Assembly: GCA_964482685.1 (NCBI GenBank) | Contig: CAYZZA010000030.1 | Coordinates: 1-14,153 of the forward strand | Length of the DNA: 14,153 nucleotides | From: CAYZZA01 sp964482685 | GTDB taxonomy: Bacteria > Bacillota > Bacilli > Lactobacillales > Carnobacteriaceae_A | Direction: 5' to 3' | Part shown: positions 1 to 7,692 of the stretch, piece after piece | Numbering within the stretch: position 1 is the first letter of the stretch | Layout of the letters: each line of letters opens with the position of its first letter | The notes under the pieces: model-generated | The model's input: only the letters and a program-made list of their open reading frames with translations | Database searches by the model: none | What the model was told of the DNA's origin: nothing | Translations under genes and position numbers: made by a program

Positions 1-336
1 CACGAGCATTCGGGCACATCCTTGAATGAATTTTGCTTTATTCCGAAATAACCCTATCGTTTTGATCTTTGACTCAAGATCGCTTAGTCCCGCATGCATC
101 ATGGCTTCTGGTGTTGGATACGCCTCAAACAAAGCTGTTGTCGCTTTATTCACCGCGACATCCGTAGTCTGGGCACTCAAAATAACCGCAATCAGCAGTT
201 CAAACGTATTGGCATGTGTTAATTCTGCTTTTGCTTCAGGAAACATCTTTCCCATTGCTTGAATCACTTCAATTGTCTCTTCGCTCGTCAAAAGTGAGGT
301 GTCGAGTGAAGCTATGCTTTCTTTTTCGTTTTTCAT
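1..336 (-). CDS. nth: Endonuclease III, N-terminal part (cut by window edge)
   Basis: This is the first 112 codons of a DNA glycosylase/AP lyase that removes oxidised pyrimidines in base excision repair. The visible part contains the family segment FELLIAVILSAQTTD followed by VNKAT (about residues 44-64), and IKTIGLFRNKAK (about 91-102), which matches the Nth helical core. The window ends before the helix-hairpin-helix, the catalytic lysine and aspartate and the Fe-S cysteines, so activity cannot be judged. The start is ATG at 336, with GGGAG nine bases upstream inside the dnaD coding sequence. It gives an N-terminus about 14 residues longer than I recall for B. subtilis Nth. The ATG overlaps the dnaD stop as ATGA, so translation is probably coupled to dnaD. 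The frame is open to the edge, and nothing suggests a broken gene. Confidence 0.93.
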   Translation of the reverse strand, partial: MKNEKESIASLDTSLLTSEETIEVIQAMGKMFPEAKAELTHANTFELLIAVILSAQTTDVAVNKATTALFEAYPTPEAMMHAGLSDLESKIKTIGLFRNKAKFIQGCARMLV

Positions 337-1055
337 TGAGACCCACTCCCATTTAGCCAATTGTGCAACGGAACTGGGTCATCATCGGGATCTGTATGTG
401 AATATGAGTCTGCCGATGACGTAGTTTTTCGCTCTCTGTACAGAGAACTTTCTTTCTCAGCCTGTTCGCGTGTTCGAATATTCTTTTTCTCCCATGACAA
501 TAGAATTCGGTCGATGTACTTCAAACTGTACACTTGACTCAACACGGCTTCCCTCAGCGCAAATTCAATTAACGGAAGAGCATATCCATCTATTTCTGAC
601 CACATTCCAATTGTTTGAATTTCGATAGGTGACAATGGACGTGAAAATTCCTCTTCAAACAATTGAATTAAGTTTTTTTGCGAAACCACTTCTGTTTGTT
701 CTTCTTGGTGAGTGGCTTCATTTTTTTCGATCATAGCCAACTTGTCCCATAAAAAATCCAAAGAATAGACATCTTTTGTTTTATTGTCTTCATCCGTTTT
801 GACTTTAATCTCCAACATTTTTTTATGTGTCAGTTGGTGAATCAATGCAAAAACTTGTTCTTCTGTTAAGTGAAGTTGAGTGGCAAGTTGTGCGGTTTCT
901 GGAAATTCAATTCCTTGATCCATAAATGCTTTCAGTTGAATAACCAGTACCAATTCATCGTGAGATAGGCCCAATTGCTTAAAATGTTGCAACAACAGAT
1001 TTGGAACAAGGGTAAAACCAGAGTGTACCCATTCACTAAAAGACATACGTGTCAT
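333..1055 (-). CDS. dnaD: DnaD, replication initiation / primosome protein
   Basis: DnaD helps remodel DNA at oriC and restart sites and helps load the replicative helicase together with DnaB and DnaI in Firmicutes. The 240-residue product has the two-part layout of the family. An N-terminal winged-helix domain (DDBH1, about residues 1-100) is followed by an acidic linker and a C-terminal DDBH2 domain. DDBH2 ends in the signature YxxxIxxxW, seen here as YIDRILLSW, and is followed by a charged, probably disordered tail. An upstream in-frame ATG at 1097 is possible, but AAAGGAG lies about eight bases before ATG 1055 and the extra 14 residues are unlike the family, so 1055 is chosen. It sits between asnS and nth as in Bacillus and is translationally coupled to nth. 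A strong hairpin lies just upstream of its ribosome binding site. Confidence 0.93.
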   Translation of the reverse strand: MTRMSFSEWVHSGFTLVPNLLLQHFKQLGLSHDELVLVIQLKAFMDQGIEFPETAQLATQLHLTEEQVFALIHQLTHKKMLEIKVKTDEDNKTKDVYSLDFLWDKLAMIEKNEATHQEEQTEVVSQKNLIQLFEEEFSRPLSPIEIQTIGMWSEIDGYALPLIEFALREAVLSQVYSLKYIDRILLSWEKKNIRTREQAEKESSLYRERKTTSSADSYSHTDPDDDPVPLHNWLNGSGSQ

Positions 1056-1080
1056 TGCGGATTCTCCTTTTTTAATGCCA

Positions 1081-1121
1081 AAGAAACAGCTACTCAAAGA
1101 TTCCTTAAGTCGCTGTTTCTC
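1081..1121 (-). other. Long hairpin between asnS and dnaD, no U-tract
   Basis: On the minus strand AGAAACAGC (1120-1112) pairs with GCTGTTTCT (1090-1082). After one G-A mismatch the stem continues with ACTTAAGG pairing with CTTTGAGT, which includes two G-U pairs. The loop is three bases. It ends about 15 bases before the dnaD Shine-Dalgarno. What follows is mixed sequence, not a run of T, so this is probably not an efficient intrinsic terminator. An RNA processing or stability element, or a partial attenuator, fits better; that role is inference. Confidence 0.6.
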
Positions 1122-1141
1122 GTTTTGTGCTCACTGGAGGC

Positions 1142-2440
1142 TTAAGGATAAATTCTATTTAATAAACGTGGGAATGGGATAGACTCTCGAATATGTTCTG
1201 ATCCTGCAATCCAAGTTACTGTTCTTTCAAGTCCTAATCCAAATCCTGAGTGAGGCACACTTCCAAATTTACGTAACTCTAAATACCATTGGTAATCTTC
1301 AACCGTTAAGCCAAAATCTTTGATTTCTTTGTATAGCGCATCGTAATCATCTTCACGTTGGCTACCTCCGATAATCTCTCCATACCCTTCAGGAGCAATC
1401 ATATCGGCACAAAGAACAACGTCGTCTCGTGTAGGATGCGGCTTCATGTAAAACGGTTTGATTGCTTTAGGGTAGTTTAAAATAAAGACTGGTGTTTCAT
1501 ATTGACTAGCAATAAAGGTTTCTTCAGGAGAGCCAAAGTCATCGCCCCATTTAACTGAATCAAACCCATTATCTTGTAACAATTGTACTGCTTCGTCATA
1601 AGAAATGCGTGGGTATGGCAACTGCGTGTATTTTTTCAGTATTTCTGTGTCTCTACCTAATACATGTAGATGTTCGTCACAGTTTTTCAAAACGCTTTCA
1701 ACTAAATATGCTACGTATTGCTCTTGTACTTCTAAACTGTCATCTTGGTCCATAAATGCCATTTCTGGTTCAATCATCCAAAATTCAATCAAGTGTCTTC
1801 TTGTTTTTGATTTTTCTGCTCGGAAGGTTGGCCCAAATGAAAAAACTTTTCCAAATGCCATTGCTGCAGCTTCTAGATAGAGTTGACCACTTTGGGATAA
1901 ATAGGCTTCTTGGTCAAAATATTCTGTGTGAAACAAATCCGTGGTGTTTTCAGCAGCTGTACCAGTTAAAATGGGTGGATCTATTTTAACAAAGTTTTCT
2001 TTTGTAAAGTATTCATACGTGGCTCGAATGATTTCACTTCGAATCGATAAGATAGCGTGCTGTTTAGATGAACGAAGCCATAAATGACGGTTGTCCATCA
2101 AGAATTCTGTTCCATGCTCTTTGGGTGTAATAGGATAATCGTGGCTTTCTTGAATGATTTCAATGTCCGTTATATGCATTTCATACCCAAATTTCGAACG
2201 AGTATCTTCTTGAATGGTTCCTATGACCCATAAAGAGGTTTCTTGCGTAGCGTTTTTTGCTTTTTGAAATACCTCTTCAGAAACATCACTTTTCACAACA
2301 ACTCCTTGGAAAAAACCTGTTCCATCCCGTAATTGTAAAAATGCAATCTTTCCACTAGACCTCTTATTGGCTACCCACCCACCAATTTTCACTTGTTGTC
2401 CGACATATTGTTTTGATTCTTGAATTGTTATTTTTTTCAA
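1142..2440 (-). CDS. asnS: Asparagine-tRNA ligase (AsnRS)
   Basis: This class IIb aminoacyl-tRNA synthetase activates asparagine with ATP and charges tRNA-Asn in the cytoplasm. Numbering from the upstream ATG at 2458, residues 1-105 form the OB-fold anticodon-binding domain (VKIGGWVANKR). The TGTAAENTTDLFHTEYF segment lies near 165-181. Class II motif 2 is TFRAEKSKTRRHLIEFWM (211-228), and motif 3 with its ATP-binding arginine is GFGLGLER (405-412). The product is 432 residues from the TTG at 2440. I prefer TTG because AAGGAG at 2455-2450 sits nine bases before it. The ATG at 2458 overlaps that same Shine-Dalgarno and has no binding site of its own. It follows ypmB closely and precedes dnaD, and the internal promoter upstream of ypmB may serve it. 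No T-box leader is seen. Confidence 0.96.
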   Translation of the reverse strand: MKKITIQESKQYVGQQVKIGGWVANKRSSGKIAFLQLRDGTGFFQGVVVKSDVSEEVFQKAKNATQETSLWVIGTIQEDTRSKFGYEMHITDIEIIQESHDYPITPKEHGTEFLMDNRHLWLRSSKQHAILSIRSEIIRATYEYFTKENFVKIDPPILTGTAAENTTDLFHTEYFDQEAYLSQSGQLYLEAAAMAFGKVFSFGPTFRAEKSKTRRHLIEFWMIEPEMAFMDQDDSLEVQEQYVAYLVESVLKNCDEHLHVLGRDTEILKKYTQLPYPRISYDEAVQLLQDNGFDSVKWGDDFGSPEETFIASQYETPVFILNYPKAIKPFYMKPHPTRDDVVLCADMIAPEGYGEIIGGSQREDDYDALYKEIKDFGLTVEDYQWYLELRKFGSVPHSGFGLGLERTVTWIAGSEHIRESIPFPRLLNRIYP

Positions 2441-2449
2441 AGTGACTGG

Positions 2450-2455
2450 CTCCTT
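2450..2455 (-). promoter_or_regulatory. Shine-Dalgarno deciding the asnS start
   Basis: AAGGAG reads on the minus strand directly after an in-frame ATG (2458-2456) and nine bases before TTG 2440-2438. The placement argues that TTG is the start and that the six codons from the ATG are not normally translated. This is inference from spacing. Confidence 0.6.
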
Positions 2456-2472
2456 CATCTACTGATTAATTT

Positions 2473-2946
2473 TTATATATTTTCAATGTTGCTAATCCAT
2501 TGACCTGTTTCCATTGACAAAACATAATAGCCTAAACGACCATTCTGCTGTTTGTATGACACTTCCCAAATAGGTTCATTGTCCAATAAACCCATTCGTG
2601 CTTCCAGTATTTTTTCTGGCCTTTTGTCTTCCACTACGCGACTAATTGCTTCTTCTTTGGTTATCATCCCTGCTCCAGGATAAACAAAAACTTTTCCGGT
2701 GTCTTGTTGGATAAACACCACAAGCTCTTCTTGGTTGCTAGAGGTTCCCGTAACGGAAAAATACGTTTCTTCTCCGTTATACCAATAAAAATGATTCGGT
2801 GTTTGAATATCTCCTTTTTGTTTGGCTAATTCAAACGCTTCTAGCTTAGCCTGTTTGTAGGGACGCTGTGCAGATACACCTACAGAAAAAGCAGTTACAA
2901 TCACCAGTACGAGTATACTGGATACCACATACCCAACTTTTTTCAC
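2473..2946 (-). CDS. ypmB: YpmB-like membrane-anchored DUF5590/PepSY protein
   Basis: The 157-residue product has one hydrophobic N-terminal segment (about residues 4-26, GYVVSSILVLVIVTAF) after a short basic start, so it is probably anchored in the membrane with the rest outside. Residues about 30-75 resemble the DUF5590 cystatin-like domain (a Tyr/Trp-rich strand near HFYWYNGEE), and residues about 84-155 resemble a PepSY domain (KVFVYPGAGMITKEEAI; IWEVSYK; GYYVLSMETGQWI). The B. subtilis YpmB family has this layout and the same position next to dinG and asnS. Its function is not established; PepSY domains are often linked to protease or wall-related regulation, but nothing here proves that. 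The start is GTG, with AGGAG (2961-2957) ten bases upstream. An extended -10 promoter lies just before it. Confidence 0.85.
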   Translation of the reverse strand: MKKVGYVVSSILVLVIVTAFSVGVSAQRPYKQAKLEAFELAKQKGDIQTPNHFYWYNGEETYFSVTGTSSNQEELVVFIQQDTGKVFVYPGAGMITKEEAISRVVEDKRPEKILEARMGLLDNEPIWEVSYKQQNGRLGYYVLSMETGQWISNIENI

Positions 2947-2979
2947 GATTCTTTCACTCCTGACACTCTGTCCTTGTCC

Positions 2980-3008
2980 ATTATAGCAAAAAAAAAGCGA
3001 GTTTGTTA
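2980..3008 (-). promoter_or_regulatory. Extended -10 promoter for ypmB-asnS
   Basis: TGCTATAAT (2988-2980) is a perfect -10 with the TGn extension, in the gap after the dinG stop codon and about 20 bases before the ypmB Shine-Dalgarno. The -35 region is poor (AACAAA-like, overlapping the dinG stop). This suggests ypmB-asnS-dnaD-nth can be expressed apart from the upstream mazG-cca-dinG unit. Confidence 0.7.
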
Positions 3009-5819
3009 GAGAGGTTTGTCTCTTTTTTCGTCCTTTTCTAAAAATTCTTTACAGGCCTCAGCGATTGTTTCCAAGGGTTCAACGAGTAAAGGTGCATCTT
3101 TTGGAAAAGAGTGTTGTAAGTAACGGCCATACCTTTTGGAAAAAATACGGTTATCCAGCAAAACGTATACCCCTTTGTCTGTTGGTGTTCGAATTAAGCG
3201 ACCAAAACTTTGCTTTAATTTCATTGCCGCTTGCGGCAATGCGTCTTCCACAAATGGATTCTTGTGGTTCTTTCTCATCCATGCATGTCTAGCTTTGACG
3301 AGAGGTCTTTCTGGAAAGTCAAAGGGGAGTCTGGTCACAACAACAATTTTTAAAGCAGAACCAGGCAAATCCATCCCTTCCCAAAAACTTTCTGCACCAA
3401 GCAAAATGCCTCCACGTGAGCGAAAGAAACGTTTGGTTATCTTTTCTCGACTGCCTGAGATGGACTGCGCCAATAACTCACGTCCAGAAAGAGACGGGGT
3501 GTCTAGCAAAAAGGCATGTGTAGCACGAAGAGTGTCATGGGAGGTAAACAAGACCATCATATTCTCTTCTGTTTCTTTCGACAAAGCCAGAATCGTGTCC
3601 CCAATTAGTTGTGCATGCTCTTTGACAGAAAGCTCTTTGATCAATGGGAGATTTTCTGGAACATATAGGCGCGTGTTTTCTTTGAAATCATACTCGGATA
3701 AAAATGACAGCGTTTTTAACTGCGTGTTGTTTATGTTTTGTTCAAATAATCCAAAATTGTTGTTGATGGCTAATGTCCCACTCACATACACAACGTGTGG
3801 CACGTGTTTGAGCGCATCCAAAACTGCATTTTTTCCATCTCCATTGTACACATGAACAGATAGCGAATTGACTCCTTTTTGTTCTTGGTAGCGACACCAA
3901 TAATAATCAGTTGAGTGAGGCTTCGCTTGTAGCAACGTGTACAACACAGCACGTTGCTCAGACAAGAGGGTCAAGCCATCATACAATTCATCAATTAAAA
4001 AGCGACTTGTGGTATTTATGTTTGTCTCTACCTCTAAGATTCGCTCAATCAAACGAAATCCTGCTTGCGTGTATTCAAACAAAGACACACACACATCTTT
4101 GAGTTGTTTTTTTAGGCGCAAACCAAACTCTTCTGGCACGATATCTTGTATCACAACCGAACTCGAACCGCTCGTTTGCTGTTGTTTTAAATAAAACAAC
4201 ATCTCTTCACCAAACATTCCAACTTCTTCCATCACATAATAATACAGCTGGTCCAGTAACTTCCAGTCATAGTGAACTTTTTCTTTTAGCTCGTATTCTT
4301 CATAGATCAAAGAAAACAAGGATTGTACATTTTGTGGTGCACCCATGTGTTTGAGCTTAGATATCAAATAGGCGTAATGAAAAATGCTCGTCGTGGCTCC
4401 TTGGGTAGCTTCTGAAAAACGATGTGCTTCATCCACAATCAATGTTTGAAAAGATGGAAAATCACTTTTTTCTTTGAGCCATTGATGGGCCAAATAAGAG
4501 TGATTGGTGATAACAAAAGTGGAAGCCGCTGCTTTTTTTCGCGACAACATATAAAAGTCTTGTTCTCCACTCGCTTCTTTCTTGTGGAACGGTTGATTTT
4601 TATGACGGATGTCTTCCCAGAAGCGGTGTGTATCTTTTTGAATGTTTAACTCATCCAAATCTCCCGTGAGTGTTTCTGTTAACCAAACCAAAATGCGCAT
4701 GCTGTAAAGTGCTGGCGCAGTTTCCAGTTTGTCTAACTGCATGAGGGATTTCCATTTTTTAATGTCAATATAATGATAGCTACTTTTTAAGACTGCATAC
4801 GTGATTGGAAATGGGAGCAACTGCTGTAACTCGTCCATTTCTTTGTCGATTAACTGTTGTTGAAGAAGAGTGGTGTATGTACTAATCACAATGGGCTTGT
4901 GTTTTTCTGACACGTACGCTGCAGGCAACAAGTACCCAAGTGTCTTTCCAACACCTGAAGGGGCTTCAATCGCTAAATGTTCTTTTGAGTTCGGCGCATC
5001 TAAATATGCATACACCGCATCCATCATATCGGATTGCGTTTCTCGAAAGTGTTTTTTTGTTCCATACAGACTTAATTTTTGTTCCTTCGTGTTGGGGTAG
5101 GTGTCTTTAGACTGCGAAAGAAACACCTCTGTTAAAACGTCTATTTTTTGGTACGCAATTTTATCATAAACATACAAGTTTTCCGGTAAATCTGCCATCT
5201 CTTTTTTAGCCTTACGCAAACATTCGTCAAAAAAAAGAGACGTATCCATTAAACAAAAGGTGGACAAGGTTGCCAATCGCTCTAGTGTGACTAATGGTAA
5301 GGTACAGGCTTTTTTTTCTAAGTATAAATACAATTCTGCTGTAGCATATGCATCTTGTAGCGCATTGTGTGGATTGTCTAGTTTGATGTGCAACGATTCT
5401 GCCAGTTCTCCTAAACTGTAACTGCTAGAAGTCGGCAACAGTGTTTGGGCTAATTGAACGGTGTCAATTCCTTTTAATGTTAACGGTTTGAGACCTACTC
5501 GCTCAAATTCATCATTTAAAAAACGGTAATCAAACAAAATATTGTGCGCAATAAACACGCAACCTTCTAATAACTGATGGATAACAGGCGCTACATCTTC
5601 AAAATAGGGGGCGCGAACAACCATTTTGTTGCTGATACCTGTAATGTTTTGAATAATGGGTGAAATCGACCGCTGTGGATTGAGTTTTGTTTCAAACGAT
5701 TCAATGATTGCTCCCTGCTCGATTAATACGATGCCGATTTGGATAATTCTATCGCCATCTTTAAACGAACTGCCGGTTGTCTCTAAGTCCACCACTGCAT
5801 ATACTTGATTGTTTTTCAT
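3006..5819 (-). CDS. dinG: DinG-type 3'-5' exonuclease fused to an XPD-like helicase domain
   Basis: The 937-residue protein begins with a DnaQ-like exonuclease of the DEDDh class. Its visible acidic and histidine residues are D11 and E13 (DLETTG), D97 (AHNILFD) and H151/D156 (HNALQD). A superfamily 2 helicase part follows: Walker A APSGVGKT (286-293), Walker B DEAH (463-466) and motif VI QSFGRLIR (about 870-877). The stretch between Walker A and DEAH, where E. coli DinG and XPD carry four Fe-S cysteines, has no cysteine at all. The Staphylococcus aureus homologue likewise lacks the cluster and was reported to act as a nuclease and not a helicase, so the same is likely here. ATG 5819 is preferred over an in-frame GTG at 5828 because of spacing from a weak GATGAG site. 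It lies 28 bases after cca, probably in one transcript, and acts in DNA repair or processing. Confidence 0.94.
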   Translation of the reverse strand: MKNNQVYAVVDLETTGSSFKDGDRIIQIGIVLIEQGAIIESFETKLNPQRSISPIIQNITGISNKMVVRAPYFEDVAPVIHQLLEGCVFIAHNILFDYRFLNDEFERVGLKPLTLKGIDTVQLAQTLLPTSSSYSLGELAESLHIKLDNPHNALQDAYATAELYLYLEKKACTLPLVTLERLATLSTFCLMDTSLFFDECLRKAKKEMADLPENLYVYDKIAYQKIDVLTEVFLSQSKDTYPNTKEQKLSLYGTKKHFRETQSDMMDAVYAYLDAPNSKEHLAIEAPSGVGKTLGYLLPAAYVSEKHKPIVISTYTTLLQQQLIDKEMDELQQLLPFPITYAVLKSSYHYIDIKKWKSLMQLDKLETAPALYSMRILVWLTETLTGDLDELNIQKDTHRFWEDIRHKNQPFHKKEASGEQDFYMLSRKKAAASTFVITNHSYLAHQWLKEKSDFPSFQTLIVDEAHRFSEATQGATTSIFHYAYLISKLKHMGAPQNVQSLFSLIYEEYELKEKVHYDWKLLDQLYYYVMEEVGMFGEEMLFYLKQQQTSGSSSVVIQDIVPEEFGLRLKKQLKDVCVSLFEYTQAGFRLIERILEVETNINTTSRFLIDELYDGLTLLSEQRAVLYTLLQAKPHSTDYYWCRYQEQKGVNSLSVHVYNGDGKNAVLDALKHVPHVVYVSGTLAINNNFGLFEQNINNTQLKTLSFLSEYDFKENTRLYVPENLPLIKELSVKEHAQLIGDTILALSKETEENMMVLFTSHDTLRATHAFLLDTPSLSGRELLAQSISGSREKITKRFFRSRGGILLGAESFWEGMDLPGSALKIVVVTRLPFDFPERPLVKARHAWMRKNHKNPFVEDALPQAAMKLKQSFGRLIRTPTDKGVYVLLDNRIFSKRYGRYLQHSFPKDAPLLVEPLETIAEACKEFLEKDEKRDKPL

Positions 5820-5847
5820 TTTTATCACTCATCTCTATACTTGGGAT

Positions 5848-7074
5848 TTAACGGTCTTTTGATTCCTTTGGGATTTGTTTTTCGGCATACTGGAGCAACT
5901 GCTCCCTTGTATTTGGAAGTGTGCCCTGTAGCACATCTGTTCTCATTGCCTCCAACAAGATACCGATCCACTTCCCAGGTTTCATCCCAAAGTGCTTGAC
6001 TAAGTCCGTTCCGGTTATCTGCAAATCTTTTAGCGTATGGATTGGCAAGGCTTTGTATCTTTTTTCTGTTTCTTCGTCATAAGTTTCTTTGGTTAGCAAT
6101 GAGTAGACTTCTTCGGCAAGTAATGTATGTGCATAGCCCAATTCATACAAATCAAGTGCAGAAAGAAAGCCTTTTTCTTCCTTTTGCTTGATGCCACGAT
6201 ATGTGGCTTTTACTGTTTGAATCTCATTGTTGGAACATTTCCACGCACGTAAAAAGGCGCCTACTTTTTCAATTGGCATGCGTAGCACGTATACCAATAA
6301 AACCCACGCGTGATCTGAAGATACAATCGGCCCAGTGAGAGCCGCTAGTTTTCTTAAAGCGCATTCTGCTCCTTCTAGATGAGGACAATATTGAAAGAGC
6401 CCTGTTTCTATAAAATCTAGCAAACCTTGTTGTCTTCCGGGTCCAAGAAGCAGTTGGACAAACTCTATCTGGATTCTTTCCACCGCAATTTTTTGTAGCA
6501 AGAAATTGTTGTGTAGAATGGCTTCTTTGGTAAGGGATTCCATCTCAAACTCTAGTTTAGAAACAAACCGAACCGCACGCATCATGCGTAGAGCATCTTC
6601 GTGGAAACGCTCTTGTGCAATGCCCACTGCCTTGATACGTTTTTCTTTTAAGTCAGTGATGCCTTCAAAATAATCGACCACGACTCCATCTTTGTCCATT
6701 GCTAGCGCATTAATGGTAAAATCTCGTCGTTTTAAGTCTTCTTTTAAAGACCGAACAAACGTGACACTATCTGGTCGTCTAAAATCTTGATACGTGGATT
6801 CTGTACGAAAGGTGGTGATTTCATACTCTTCGTCTTCAAACAAAACCATGACGGTGCCATGGTCGATGCCTACATCGATCGTTTTTCTAAATATCTTCTT
6901 GATTTCTTCAGGATATGCACTTGTTGCAATGTCTACATCATGGATGTCTTTGTTTAACAACGTATCGCGCACACTGCCCCCTACAAAATACGCCTCAAAT
7001 CCTTGGTCTTCGATTTGACGAATAACAGGCAGCGCTTTTAAAAAACGTGGCTCTGATATCGTTAGTTTAATCAT
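5848..7074 (-). CDS. cca: CCA-adding tRNA nucleotidyltransferase
   Basis: This enzyme builds or repairs the 3' CCA end of tRNAs from CTP and ATP without a nucleic acid template. The 408-residue product is a class II nucleotidyltransferase of bacterial CCA-enzyme size. It has motif A GGSVRD (32-37) with the metal-binding pair D46/D48 in HDVDIAT, motif B DLKRRDFTINA (113-123), and ERFHEDALRMMRAVRF (155-170). The alpha-helical neck, body and tail follow. The start is ATG with AAAGGTG about seven bases upstream, overlapping the stop of the MazG-like gene 14 bases away, so the two genes are tightly linked. In B. subtilis cca is near ypjD (a MazG-like gene), birA and dinG; birA, panBCD, bshA, mgsA and dapB are absent between the genes here. 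No key residue appears missing. Confidence 0.95.
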   Translation of the reverse strand: MIKLTISEPRFLKALPVIRQIEDQGFEAYFVGGSVRDTLLNKDIHDVDIATSAYPEEIKKIFRKTIDVGIDHGTVMVLFEDEEYEITTFRTESTYQDFRRPDSVTFVRSLKEDLKRRDFTINALAMDKDGVVVDYFEGITDLKEKRIKAVGIAQERFHEDALRMMRAVRFVSKLEFEMESLTKEAILHNNFLLQKIAVERIQIEFVQLLLGPGRQQGLLDFIETGLFQYCPHLEGAECALRKLAALTGPIVSSDHAWVLLVYVLRMPIEKVGAFLRAWKCSNNEIQTVKATYRGIKQKEEKGFLSALDLYELGYAHTLLAEEVYSLLTKETYDEETEKRYKALPIHTLKDLQITGTDLVKHFGMKPGKWIGILLEAMRTDVLQGTLPNTREQLLQYAEKQIPKESKDR

Positions 7075-7088
7075 GTTTTTTCACACCT

Positions 7089-7409
7089 TTATTTTCTCTC
7101 AAATCTAGTCGCATCTCTTGTAGTCAGCTTATTCATAGTTAGCTGAAAGGCTTCTTCCAGTTCAATATCCAATGAGTTGGCTAAACAAATCAATACAAAC
7201 AACACATCCCCTACTTCTTCTTTTAAGGATTTAATTTGTTCGCTACTCTTTTTTTGTTTTGGGCCATATACATGATTGATTTCTCGTGCCAGTTCTCCTA
7301 TTTCTTCAGTCATACGAAGCATCTGGTATTCGGGCGAGAAGTACCCTTCTTTAAATTGACTAATAAACCCATGCGCTTCTTCTTGGATTTCTTGCATTGT
7401 TTTCGTCAC
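7089..7409 (-). CDS. MazG-like nucleotide pyrophosphohydrolase (YpjD type)
   Basis: The 106-residue all-alpha protein has the MazG metal-binding pattern. EEIGELARE (35-43) supplies the first ExxE pair and EEVGDVLF (64-71) supplies the ExxD pair, separated by a basic loop GPKQKKSSEQ. The length matches single-domain MazG proteins such as B. subtilis YpjD, which hydrolyse (d)NTPs to (d)NMPs and pyrophosphate and are thought to clean non-canonical nucleotides. Substrate preference cannot be read from sequence. Two starts are possible. GTG 7409 has GGAG ten bases upstream, while ATG 7397 has AAAGGTG nine bases upstream; the product differs by only four residues. It is the first gene after a promoter and runs straight into cca and dinG, so it belongs to a nucleotide, tRNA and DNA maintenance transcript. 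Confidence 0.88.
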   Translation of the reverse strand: MTKTMQEIQEEAHGFISQFKEGYFSPEYQMLRMTEEIGELAREINHVYGPKQKKSSEQIKSLKEEVGDVLFVLICLANSLDIELEEAFQLTMNKLTTRDATRFERK

Positions 7410-7443
7410 CTTTATGCATCTCCTTTATCCATCACTCCTTTTT

Positions 7444-7471
7444 ATAGTAACAGAAAGAAAGACACTTTCAA
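7444..7471 (-). promoter_or_regulatory. Promoter for mazG-cca-dinG
   Basis: On the minus strand there is TTGAAA (7471-7466), a 16-base spacer and TACTAT (7449-7444). The spacer ends in TGT, which gives an extended -10 TGTTACTAT. The predicted transcript starts near 7437, about 12 bases before the AAAGGAG ribosome binding site. Confidence 0.7.
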
Positions 7472-7551
7472 TAAGGTTATGGATGGACGTGTCAAAAGGC
7501 AGGAATCTATATACAACTCACAGACATCGAAAAGAGAGGGCTTTTTTGCAC

Positions 7552-7625
7552 AAAAAAAGAGAAACATGTACAGACTCTGATAAAGGCCCTTCTCCTCTCC
7601 CCTCTATCAACGTGACACATGTTTC
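7552..7625 (-). terminator. Terminator with large loop after reoY
   Basis: On the minus strand GAAACATGT (7625-7617) pairs with ACATGTTTC (7569-7561), followed by TC and seven T (7558-7552). Inside, TGATA (7609-7605) can pair with TATCA (7582-7578), closing a purine-rich loop containing GGGGAGAGGAGAAGG. The whole unit is about 65 bases between the outer arms, larger than a usual terminator. It should end the ypiA-reoY transcript. The remainder of the 7410-7681 gap holds the mazG promoter and no gene that I can support. Confidence 0.65.
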
Positions 7626-7673
7626 ACTGAATTGCTATTTGTTGCTTTTCTATAGTCCGGTTCCCTTTTTTAT

Positions 7674-7692
7674 CACAAAAACTACTTTTGTG
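7674..7692 (-). repeat. Small hairpin across the reoY stop codon
   Basis: CACAAAA (plus strand 7674-7680) and TTTTGTG (7686-7692) form a perfect 7-bp inverted repeat with a five-base loop that includes the TAG stop of reoY. No U-tract follows on either strand, so it is not a terminator. It may protect the 3' end or be chance in AT-rich DNA. Confidence 0.4.

Noticed and set aside
26..262. A plus-strand frame of 78 codons at the left edge
   Set aside because: It is the reverse of the nth coding sequence, which reads clearly on the minus strand with the FELLIAVILSAQTTD signature.
1142..2473. T-box or other amino-acid-responsive leader for asnS
   Set aside because: asnS follows ypmB with almost no gap, and no T-box AGGGTGG-type sequence or antiterminator is present.
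2989..3030. T-run after the dinG stop as an intrinsic terminator
   Set aside because: Only a 5-bp AGAGA/TCTCT stem is available and it is separated from the T9 run by about eleven bases. The T-run more likely belongs to the spacer of the ypmB promoter.
3136..3855. A 239-codon open frame on the plus strand
   Set aside because: It lies wholly antisense to dinG, whose exonuclease and helicase motifs are intact. Its product has no recognisable domain and it has no convincing ribosome binding site.
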